This document shows positions 12,390 through 18,485 of a stretch of 21,571 nucleotides of DNA, one piece after another. Where the stretch lies: NCBI GenBank assembly GCA_030690175.1, contig JAUYHE010000032.1, positions 1 through 21,571 of the forward strand, written 5' to 3'. Within the stretch, counting starts at the first letter, position 1, and every line of letters begins with the position of its first letter. The position numbers were made by a program, and so were the translations under genes. The DNA comes from a bacterium (GTDB lineage: Bacteria > Patescibacteriota > Microgenomatia > Woykebacterales > RBG-16-39-9b). The notes under the pieces were generated by a model. It ran no database searches, was not told the origin of the DNA, and saw nothing but the letters and a program-made list of their open reading frames with translations.

Positions 12390-13676
12390 ATGAATAGTCC
12401 CCACCAACCACTGGCAGATCGACTGCGTCCTCAAAAAATAGGCGAGTTTGTTGGCCAAAAACATCTAGTCGGTCGCGGGAAAATCATTGCCACACTTCTG
12501 CGGCAAGACAAAATTCCATCGCTTATCTTTTGGGGACCGCCGGGAAGTGGCAAGACTACTTTGGCAAAGATAATTGCGAGCGAAACCAAAAGTCATTTTG
12601 AATTCTATTCGGCGGTTGAAGTGGGTGTAAATGAGATAAAGAAGGTGGTCCAAGAATCCAAGGGAAGATTGGAAGAAACCGGACAAAGAACGATTCTTTG
12701 CATCGACGAAATCCACCGCTGGAACAAAGCCCAACAAGCTTACTTACTTCCCCATGTCGAAGACGGAACAATTATTTTAATCGGTGCCACTACTGAAAAC
12801 CCGTCTTTTGAACTGATTGGCCCGCTTCTTTCCCGCAGTAAAGTACTTACTTTAGATAGATTGGACGAAAGAGATATCGCCGAAATCGTAACAAGAGCCT
12901 TGAAAGACGGGCAGAAGGGGCTGGGTGAGTACAAAGCTACTATCAATAAAGAAGCCTTAAAACTTCTTTTGGAAGCTTCCAACGGTGACGCTAGGACCGT
13001 CCTCAACGCTTTGGAGATTGCCACCAATCTCACCAAGCCAAAACAAGGTAAAAGGTTGATCACTCTGGAAAAAATTACCCAAGCTCTTGGTTCCAAAAAG
13101 CTTCTTTACGATAAAACCGGCGAGGAGCACTACAATACCATCTCCGCCTTTATAAAATCTCTTCGGGGAAGCGACGCGGACGCTGCCGTCTATTGGCTAG
13201 CGCGGATGCTCGAAGCTGGGGAAGACCCGGAATTTATCGCGAGAAGAATGGTTATTCTTGCTTCCGAAGATATTGGTAACGCCGATCCCAAGGCTTTACC
13301 ACTGGCTGTAGCCGCGTTTGACGCGGTGCGATTTGTGGGTCTGCCGGAAGCAGCCCTGAATCTGGCTCACGCCGCGACTTACCTAGCCACCACGCCAAAA
13401 TCCAACGCGTCTTATATGGCGCTAAAAAGGGCAAAAGCGGATGTTAAATCAACCCTCAATGAACCAGTTCCGCTGCATCTGCGCAATCCGGTAACAGATC
13501 TGATGAAAGGAGTCGGTTACGGAAAAGGCTACAAATACGCCCACGAATTTCCAGGTGGTTTCGTGAAACAACAATTTCTTCCTGACAAGCTAAAGGGGAG
13601 AAAGTACTACGAGCCAAAAAACATCGGCTACGAACGCTACATCAAAGAGCACCTAGAAAAACTGCACGGTAAATAA
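12390..13676 (+). CDS. rarA: Replication-associated recombination protein RarA (MgsA)
   Basis: A 428-residue AAA+ ATPase of normal RarA length, acting at stalled replication forks. From the N-terminus: PLADRLRPQKIGEFVGQKHLVG, Walker A GPPGSGKTT, Walker B ILCIDEIHRWNKAQQ (RarA usually reads HRFNKAQQ), sensor GATTENPSFELIGPLLSRS with its arginine finger, then the tetramerisation and C-terminal region with ASEDIGNADP and NAYMALKRA-like SNASYMALKRAKADV, ending YKYAHEFPGGFVKQQFLPD. All ATPase residues are present. The start is set by the promoter spacing. The identification is firm. Confidence 0.96.
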   Translation: MNSPHQPLADRLRPQKIGEFVGQKHLVGRGKIIATLLRQDKIPSLIFWGPPGSGKTTLAKIIASETKSHFEFYSAVEVGVNEIKKVVQESKGRLEETGQRTILCIDEIHRWNKAQQAYLLPHVEDGTIILIGATTENPSFELIGPLLSRSKVLTLDRLDERDIAEIVTRALKDGQKGLGEYKATINKEALKLLLEASNGDARTVLNALEIATNLTKPKQGKRLITLEKITQALGSKKLLYDKTGEEHYNTISAFIKSLRGSDADAAVYWLARMLEAGEDPEFIARRMVILASEDIGNADPKALPLAVAAFDAVRFVGLPEAALNLAHAATYLATTPKSNASYMALKRAKADVKSTLNEPVPLHLRNPVTDLMKGVGYGKGYKYAHEFPGGFVKQQFLPDKLKGRKYYEPKNIGYERYIKEHLEKLHGK

Positions 13677-13698
13677 TTTTCTTGACCTATCAACACAA

Positions 13699-13717
13699 GA
13701 CAAAGACTAGTCTTGTC
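13699..13717. repeat. Palindromic repeat, diverged copy 3
   Basis: The element keeps the outer arms GACAA (13699-13703) and TTGTC (13713-13717) of the repeat at 4186 and 16394, with a different core containing the perfect palindrome AAGACTAGTCTT (13703-13714). It lies between the convergent rarA and Nudix genes and could act on both transcripts, though no clean T-run flanks it. Confidence 0.5.
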
Positions 13718-13730
13718 CAACACGTATCTT

Positions 13731-14177
13731 TTATTTTCCCTTGTATTTAGCAAAATGAGCTTTATAGTGGCTAAAAGTGTAGTGGAAACCAGTATGTAGA
13801 GGTTTGGGTAAATTATCAAGAGTAAACCAACCAATATCGTCGATCTTATTAGGGTCGTTATTCTTTACTTTCTTAGGATCAACTAAAATAAAGAAAGGAA
13901 CCGCTAACCAATGCGTTTCTTTGCCATTATTAGTTCGAAATATCGAATGGGCTGGTAATTGTTCTTGAATAATTCCTTTGCACCCATATTCCTCTTTCAA
14001 TTCTTTGAGGACATTGTCTTCCAGTGTTAAACCAAGTTCAAGCTGACCAGAGCCAGGATCCCACATCCCAACCTCGTCTCTACAATTCTTACTTCGTTTA
14101 TGTAACAAAAAATTTCCCTTTCCATCATTACAATAAAAAGGGGTGGTTATACCAATGTAGTCAATACCAGGAATCAT
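13731..14177 (-). CDS. Nudix hydrolase with a variant Nudix box
   Basis: A 148-residue Nudix-fold protein. The Nudix box GQLELGLTLEDNVLKELKEEYG keeps the three metal-binding glutamates (E-x-x-E-E) and the final glycine, but has leucine at the first conserved glutamate and lysine at the arginine. Nudix enzymes cleave nucleoside diphosphates linked to another group; the substrate here is unknown, and the relaxed box leaves activity in question. FLLHKRSKNCRDEVGMWDPGSG precedes the box. The gene is A+T-rich, runs opposite to the five-gene operon to its right and shares a 39-nt divergent promoter region with it. Confidence 0.82.
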   Translation of the reverse strand: MIPGIDYIGITTPFYCNDGKGNFLLHKRSKNCRDEVGMWDPGSGQLELGLTLEDNVLKELKEEYGCKGIIQEQLPAHSIFRTNNGKETHWLAVPFFILVDPKKVKNNDPNKIDDIGWFTLDNLPKPLHTGFHYTFSHYKAHFAKYKGK

Positions 14178-14180
14178 CTT

Positions 14181-14208
14181 TTGTATCTTACGCCAAAAAT
14201 GCTAGAAT
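14181..14208 (+). promoter_or_regulatory. Promoter of the C39-like operon, overlapping the divergent Nudix promoter
   Basis: TTGTAT (14181-14186), a 16-nt spacer and TAGAAT (14203-14208) end 8 nt before ATG 14217. The -35 overlaps the minus-strand -10 of the Nudix gene. Confidence 0.55.
14185..14190 (-). promoter_or_regulatory. Promoter -10 of the Nudix gene, predicted leaderless
   Basis: On the minus strand TAAGAT (14185-14190) ends 7 nt before the ATG at 14177. Its -35 is weak: GCGACA, 18 nt upstream at 14209-14214. Confidence 0.5.
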
Positions 14209-14216
14209 TGTCGCGT

Positions 14217-14885
14217 ATGAAATTGGATGTCCCTTTGGTTCAACAAAAAGAGGATTCTGTCGATTGCGGCATCGCTGTCGTCACGATGATTCTTAATTAT
14301 TACGGCGTTCAGAAATCGTTTGAAGAAATCAAAAGGGAGATCCCAACCGATCAAGTGGGAACATACGCACCACAGCTTGGTAGTTTTCTGGTGGAGCAAG
14401 GGTTTATTGTTGATATCGTAACCAGAAATCCTCTTGTTTTTACCAAGGCTCATGAAGGTGCTACTAAAGAAGAGACCATAAAAAGATTTGAGGAATTAAA
14501 AGCAAAGGGTGAGAAAGAAACAGCAGCAAACTTCTTTTTGCAGTTTCTTGCGAAAGATAGAGCAAGTGTTACTGTAAAAATTCCATCAAAGCAAGACATA
14601 GAAGATGAAGTAAAGGCAGGACGACCTTTGGTAGCTTTTCTTACTAATGCCGCCCTCTATAAGGAGAACCTGGGCGAGAAATACGGAAAGGATTTTACTT
14701 ACACTTTCCATTCTGTTGTTATAAGCGGTATTGAAGACAACAAGGTGGTGATAAACGACCCTTATTGGGGAGAAGAGGGTGGCGTGCAAGAATATCAACT
14801 CGAGGAATTTCTATATTCACTCTATACTGGTAGTTTAGGCGATCTGGATAACGGTTGTTTAATAAAAATAAAAAAGAGGGAATAA
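14217..14885 (+). CDS. C39-like cysteine peptidase domain protein
   Basis: The start is ATG 14217, giving 222 residues. The protein has the catalytic arrangement of the peptidase C39 family: Q9-Q10 and C17 in VQQKEDSVDCGIAVVTMILNYYG, H165 in YTFHSVVISG and D181 in INDPYWG. In bacteriocin export this domain sits at the N-terminus of an ABC transporter and cuts the leader peptide after a double glycine. Here it is free-standing, without transmembrane segments, signal peptide or adjacent ABC gene. It heads a cluster of small enzymes, so intracellular peptide cleavage is the likeliest role; the target is unknown. Confidence 0.78.
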   Translation: MKLDVPLVQQKEDSVDCGIAVVTMILNYYGVQKSFEEIKREIPTDQVGTYAPQLGSFLVEQGFIVDIVTRNPLVFTKAHEGATKEETIKRFEELKAKGEKETAANFFLQFLAKDRASVTVKIPSKQDIEDEVKAGRPLVAFLTNAALYKENLGEKYGKDFTYTFHSVVISGIEDNKVVINDPYWGEEGGVQEYQLEEFLYSLYTGSLGDLDNGCLIKIKKRE

Positions 14886-14890
14886 AAGTT

Positions 14891-15115
14891 TTGAAAGAAA
14901 TAAAGCTTGGTAAATACAAACATTCAAAGACAGGAAAGTTTTATCGCGTCATTGGTGTTGCTCAACATTCAGAAACTCTTGAAGATTTAGTTGTATATGA
15001 AGCTCTTTATGAAAACCCAAGAGGTACACTCTGGGTGCGACCAAGGAAAATGTTTGAAGAACAAGTTGAAATCAAGGGTAAAAAAGTACCGAGATTTAGT
15101 TATATAAGGCAGTAA
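14891..15115 (+). CDS. DUF1653 domain protein
   Basis: A 74-residue protein that is essentially one DUF1653 domain (GKYKHSKTGKFYRVIGVAQHSETLEDLVVYEALY..., ending VRPRKMFEEQVEIKG). The TTG at 14891 is preferred because it follows the previous stop by 5 nt and has GAGGG (14876-14880) about 10 nt upstream; the frame is also open further upstream, inside the previous gene. The molecular function of DUF1653 is unknown. It is the second gene of the operon. Confidence 0.82.
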   Translation: MKEIKLGKYKHSKTGKFYRVIGVAQHSETLEDLVVYEALYENPRGTLWVRPRKMFEEQVEIKGKKVPRFSYIRQ

Positions 15116-15122
15116 AAATATT

Positions 15123-15506
15123 ATGTTAAAGAAACTTGATTCACTGCTTTTTTATGTAAGTAATGTAAATAAAACTGCTGAATTTTATAAGGAGTTGGGT
15201 TTCGAGCAAAGGACGACTAAAAAGGGCATGGCAGTACTAAACCTTAGTGAATTCTCTTTGCATTTTCGCGATAAAAACGAAGAAAACAAACTAGAATTTC
15301 GTGCAGAAGCGACAGCAGAACCTAAAGGAGTGGGTCTTTATATCTACATTGAAGTAGGTGATATAGACAATTACTACAAAGGCCTGTTGGACAAAGGCTT
15401 AAAACCCTCTAGTAAACCCAGAGATTGGCCTTGGGGTAACAGAGAATTTGTTATTCGAGATCCAGACAGCTACAAATTAGTTTTTTACCAACCCATAAAA
15501 AATTAG
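15123..15506 (+). CDS. VOC superfamily (glyoxalase/bleomycin-resistance fold) protein
   Basis: A 127-residue single VOC module pair: SLLFYVSNVNKTAEFYKELGFEQR at the start, LYIYIEVGDIDNYYKGLLDKGLKPSSKP in the middle and FVIRDPDSYKLVFYQPI at the end. The positions that bind metal in glyoxalase I appear to hold hydrophobic residues, so it may be a ligand-binding rather than a metal-dependent member. Third gene of the operon, 7 nt after the DUF1653 stop. The substrate is unknown. Confidence 0.82.
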   Translation: MLKKLDSLLFYVSNVNKTAEFYKELGFEQRTTKKGMAVLNLSEFSLHFRDKNEENKLEFRAEATAEPKGVGLYIYIEVGDIDNYYKGLLDKGLKPSSKPRDWPWGNREFVIRDPDSYKLVFYQPIKN

Positions 15507-15513
15507 GTTATAT

Positions 15514-15990
15514 ATGGCTGAAACTAACAAAAATGAATTAAAAAAGTTCAAAGAAGAAGCTAGAAAGGCCGCGTACGAAAGCGAGAACCCTAAATACGAA
15601 GTGACGGAAAAAGATGGTTCAACAACACTGGCGTACGAGTCTGGCGACTGGAAGTTTCACGATAATTATTTCGGCGGAGACCCCTATGGTGGCAGAACAG
15701 TTTATTTTTACAAAGGTAAACCAATACAGATGATGGTTTATTATGGCCAGGTGGGTAAGGAGTACGACGCAGATAAAGTTTACGGTTTTTTACGAAAGGC
15801 ACTAAGAGCACCGAATAAAGGAGAGTTCAGAGGACCAAAAGAATTTAACGAAGGCGTTTACAAATACACAAACAATTGGGAGGGTAACGAGGATAAATTC
15901 AAAGGCGAAGAAAACATATATAAGAATAACAAATTAATATATTCCGCTATTTATGCCGGCGGTTTGGTGGACCAAAGAGAAGGAGATTAA
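15514..15990 (+). CDS. DUF5680-like protein
   Basis: A 158-residue soluble protein. It carries DWKFHDNYFGGDPYGGRTVYFYKGKP and MMVYYGQV, a pattern typical of DUF5680, followed by a helical segment with VYGFLRKAL and a C-terminal strand pair. The function of this family is not established. It begins 8 nt after the VOC stop, and its own stop overlaps the next ATG by one base, so the operon continues. Confidence 0.7.
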   Translation: MAETNKNELKKFKEEARKAAYESENPKYEVTEKDGSTTLAYESGDWKFHDNYFGGDPYGGRTVYFYKGKPIQMMVYYGQVGKEYDADKVYGFLRKALRAPNKGEFRGPKEFNEGVYKYTNNWEGNEDKFKGEENIYKNNKLIYSAIYAGGLVDQREGD

Positions 15991-16388
15991 TGGCTCTAAA
16001 CAAAAAAGAAATTGAAGATTTGTTAAACAAAGAAGAGATAGTTTTTATATCTACCTCGAAGAAAGATGCTACTCCTCACATTGCTCCTATTTGGTTTGTT
16101 TATCATAAAGGTAAGATTTATTTTGAAACGGATATCACCACCGTAAAATTTCAGAATATAAAAAGGAATAAGAAAGTAGCCCTTTGCTTTGGCGGAAAGA
16201 ATACTTACATAGTTGAAGGAACGGTGAAATGGTGGGAGGAAAAGGATGCACCGCTACCGCTCAGGAAAATGCTCTGGGACAAGTATAAAGAGGCGATGGA
16301 CGATAGCTTCATAAACGAAAAGACCAGGGTCTTTGAAGTAACACCCGAAAAAGAAATGTCCTGGCACTACGCTCCAAGTTGGGACTAA
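15990..16388 (+). CDS. Pyridoxamine 5'-phosphate oxidase-like flavin-binding protein
   Basis: A 132-residue split-barrel protein of the PPOX class, which binds FMN or F420. EIVFISTSKKDATPHIAPIWFVYHKGKIYFETDITTVKFQNIKRNKKVALCFGG is the typical flavin-binding core, and the C-terminal SWHYAPSWD motif is shared by small members of this class. The reaction is not predictable: oxidase and nitroreductase-like activities both occur. The start is supported by AAGGAGA (15980-15986) and by overlap with the upstream stop codon. Last gene of the operon, ending just before the palindromic repeat. Confidence 0.85.
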   Translation: MALNKKEIEDLLNKEEIVFISTSKKDATPHIAPIWFVYHKGKIYFETDITTVKFQNIKRNKKVALCFGGKNTYIVEGTVKWWEEKDAPLPLRKMLWDKYKEAMDDSFINEKTRVFEVTPEKEMSWHYAPSWD

Positions 16389-16391
16389 CCT

Positions 16392-16412
16392 ATGACAAGG
16401 CCAGGCCTTGTC
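16392..16412. repeat. Palindromic repeat, copy 2
   Basis: The 21 bp are identical to those at 4184-4204 (arms GACAAGGCC and GGCCTTGTC around one A). This copy lies between convergent genes, and its right arm includes the first base pairs of the TGA stop of the minus-strand dehydratase gene. It may fold in both transcripts. Confidence 0.75.
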
Positions 16413-16758
16413 AATGCTTGATGAGATCATCAATCTTCGCGGCTACAATGAAATCGTTTTCGTGCAAGCCGGCGATGACGTGGGTGTAGAGAACTACTTT
16501 CACCTTGTTATATATAATGTATAGGTTGGGATGGTGATCTTGTTCTTCGGCAATTGTTCCAATCTTATTAACAAATCCTAACGCCTCTTTAAAATCTTTG
16601 AATTTAAATTCTTTAGAAATCTGCAAGTGTTCGTTTTTTTCCTCCAAACTCCAACTCTCAATCTCTTTGTTTAGCTTTTCCGCTTCTTCCGGAGAAAGCT
16701 TTGGGGTAGATGCATCCTCGCACGGCACGCATTTTTTATCGGCAAGGCCCATATTCAC
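16411..16758 (-). CDS. Pterin-4a-carbinolamine dehydratase
   Basis: A 115-residue protein covering the complete PCD/DCoH domain, which dehydrates 4a-hydroxytetrahydropterins. The signature EEQDHHPNLYIIYNKVKVVLYTH includes the catalytic histidine pair, followed by ENDFIVAAKIDD. The N-terminus has CVPC and SPEEAEKLNKEIESW. The start may be GTG 16758 or ATG 16752; TAATAA-like -10 sequences just upstream favour a very short leader. No aromatic amino acid hydroxylase or molybdopterin gene is nearby, so the partner pathway is unclear. Confidence 0.92.
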   Translation of the reverse strand: MNMGLADKKCVPCEDASTPKLSPEEAEKLNKEIESWSLEEKNEHLQISKEFKFKDFKEALGFVNKIGTIAEEQDHHPNLYIIYNKVKVVLYTHVIAGLHENDFIVAAKIDDLIKH

Positions 16759-16818
16759 CTTATTATTAACTAAACCAGAAAACTAATCAACCAACCTAGC
16801 AGACTAGTGATTAACTAC

Positions 16819-16847
16819 TTAACTTAACAACTAATCTTTGATAGAGT
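16819..16847 (+). promoter_or_regulatory. Promoter of the glycosyltransferase gene
   Basis: TTAACT (16819-16824), a 17-nt spacer and TAGAGT (16842-16847) end 10 nt before ATG 16858, predicting a leader of only a few bases. It lies in a 99-nt divergent region shared with the dehydratase gene. Confidence 0.45.
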
Positions 16848-16857
16848 AGTCTTACTC

Positions 16858-18090
16858 ATGATACGCGAAGTCCCTTTTGATCCTATCCCAATTGCAAATT
16901 ACAAAGATATTGTTCCAGCGGAAACGTACGCGGAAATTGAAAAACTAGCCAAAAAGCTAAAAGGAATCCGCGTCATCCACCTGAATACATCGCCATCGGG
17001 TGGGGGAGTCGCCGAAATCTTGCGCTCTCTTGTACCACTTCTCAAAGGCCTGGGACTAGATGCCGATTGGTTTGTGTCTCGGAAGAACGATAATTTTTTC
17101 CGCATCACCAAAGAAATCCACAACTTTCTGCAGGGTAAAAAAGGCGACCTGACCGCTGCCCAAAGAGACGTTTACTTGAAGACAAACCAGGAGGTGGCCG
17201 ACTTTTTCAATGATAAACACGCTGACGTCTGGGTAATCCATGATCCTCAATTTGTCGCTATCAGCCAGTTTCACAAAAACCTCCACCCCAGTATCTGGCG
17301 TTGCCATATAGACACCTCACAACCAAATTTGTTCGTCTGGCGCTTTCTTCTTCCGTTCATCCAAAAATACGACCGCTACATCTTCACGCTGCGAAAATAC
17401 CTTGGCCCAGATCTTGACTACACCAAGGCTAGAATAATTGCGCCAGCAATCGATCCACTTAGCCGAAAAAACAATCCGTTGGATAAATCGGCTGCTGACC
17501 AGATAGTCGCCCGATTTGGCCTGGACCCGAGCAAACCCCTTGTTTCCCAAATTTCTAGATTTGACCCTTGGAAAGACCCATGGGGCGTAATGGATGCCTA
17601 CCGTATCGCCAAGAAAGAAATTCCGAACTTACAACTAGCTCTTATTGGCGCCTTTGCTCCGGACGATCCAGAGGCCGACGATATAGTTGCCGATCTAAAA
17701 AAATATACTAAAGGAGACCAGAATATTTCTATTTTAAGTAATCGGGATGGAGTAAATGACGTGGAAGTAAACGCTTTCCAAGTTGCCTCTGACGCGATTA
17801 TCCAAAAGTCCACCCGGGAAGGCTTCGGCCTCACGGTGAGCGAGGGTATGTGGAAGGAAAAACCTGTGATTGGCGGCCGGGCCGGGGGGATAGTCCAGCA
17901 ACTGGACGACGGTGAAACCGGCTTTTTAGTTACAACCGCGGACCAAACCGCGGAAAAAATCGTTTACCTTTTAGAAAATCCAGAAAAATCGGAAGAGATG
18001 GGTAAAAAGGGTAGAGAAGTCGTGCGCCACAAATTCCTGATAACCCGCCTTTTACTTGATCACCTCCACCTCTACGACGAACTGGTTTAA
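16858..18090 (+). CDS. Trehalose synthase-like glycosyltransferase (GT4, TreT type)
   Basis: A 410-residue GT4 glycosyltransferase of the TreT length and layout. The donor-side loop is HLNTSPSGGGVAEILRSLVPLLKGLG near residue 42, and the C-terminal nucleotide-sugar site carries SRFDPWKDPWGVMDAY and IIQKSTREGFGLTVSEGMWKEKPVIGGRAGGIVQQL with the EGFGLTVSE acid motif. TreT makes trehalose reversibly from glucose and a nucleotide-glucose. Substrate identity is inferred from similarity of pattern; other alpha-glycoside products are possible. No trehalose transporter or OtsA/OtsB is in the window, but a ROK sugar kinase is. Confidence 0.85.
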   Translation: MIREVPFDPIPIANYKDIVPAETYAEIEKLAKKLKGIRVIHLNTSPSGGGVAEILRSLVPLLKGLGLDADWFVSRKNDNFFRITKEIHNFLQGKKGDLTAAQRDVYLKTNQEVADFFNDKHADVWVIHDPQFVAISQFHKNLHPSIWRCHIDTSQPNLFVWRFLLPFIQKYDRYIFTLRKYLGPDLDYTKARIIAPAIDPLSRKNNPLDKSAADQIVARFGLDPSKPLVSQISRFDPWKDPWGVMDAYRIAKKEIPNLQLALIGAFAPDDPEADDIVADLKKYTKGDQNISILSNRDGVNDVEVNAFQVASDAIIQKSTREGFGLTVSEGMWKEKPVIGGRAGGIVQQLDDGETGFLVTTADQTAEKIVYLLENPEKSEEMGKKGREVVRHKFLITRLLLDHLHLYDELV

Positions 18091-18108
18091 TATTGGAACC
18101 AGTTTTGT

Positions 18109-18114
18109 TAAACT
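18109..18114 (+). promoter_or_regulatory. Promoter -10 of the membrane/ClpC-like operon, predicted leaderless
   Basis: TAAACT (18109-18114) ends 8 nt before ATG 18123; the -35 is poor (TTTAAT, 17 nt upstream). The same TAAACT-AAAA sequence precedes the gene at 5345. Confidence 0.5.
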
Positions 18115-18122
18115 AAAATAAG

Positions 18123-18485
18123 ATGAACGCGCCTGCCGTCTCTTTATACTTGGCCAAACTTCCATTTGAATTTTTTCGGTGGTGGTTCTGTGAATCACCG
18201 ATTACTCTTTTTAAAATCCTGCGTTGGATTCTGGCCGCTTTTACTCATCTATTTTCTTTCAAGGAACTTTTTACTACTTTCTTCCGCCCCTGGAAAAATG
18301 AATATAGAGAAGGTTTGGTAAGAACAGCTGTTTTTATCGGCGCTTTTATAAAAAGCCTACTAATAATTTTCGATACTTTTATTCTCGGTTTTATCATTAC
18401 CGTCGAAATAGCGGTATTTGCTGGTTGGTTCCTTTTGCCATTTTTAGCATTTGTTTCTTTATATGGAGCAATTTTTTCCTTCTAA
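18123..18485 (+). CDS. Membrane protein coupled to the ClpC-like ATPase
   Basis: A 120-residue protein. An amphipathic, aromatic N-terminal part (LAKLPFEFFRWWFCESPITLFKILRWILAAFTHLFSFKELFTTFFRPWKNEYREG) is followed by two strong hydrophobic segments at about residues 68-88 and 92-117. The FFRPWK motif on the predicted cytoplasmic side is distinctive. No function is known. Its last 23 bp overlap the ATG 18463 of the ATPase gene, which has no separate ribosome binding site, so the two are translationally coupled and are likely partners in one complex (inference). Confidence 0.7.
   Translation: MNAPAVSLYLAKLPFEFFRWWFCESPITLFKILRWILAAFTHLFSFKELFTTFFRPWKNEYREGLVRTAVFIGAFIKSLLIIFDTFILGFIITVEIAVFAGWFLLPFLAFVSLYGAIFSF

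Noticed and set aside
12740..13096. Minus-strand frame of 118 codons within rarA
   Set aside because: It is a long antisense shadow of a well-conserved gene with no domain of its own.
16392..16412. Palindrome as an ordinary rho-independent terminator
   Set aside because: The stem is good, but no T-run follows on either strand in either identical copy.
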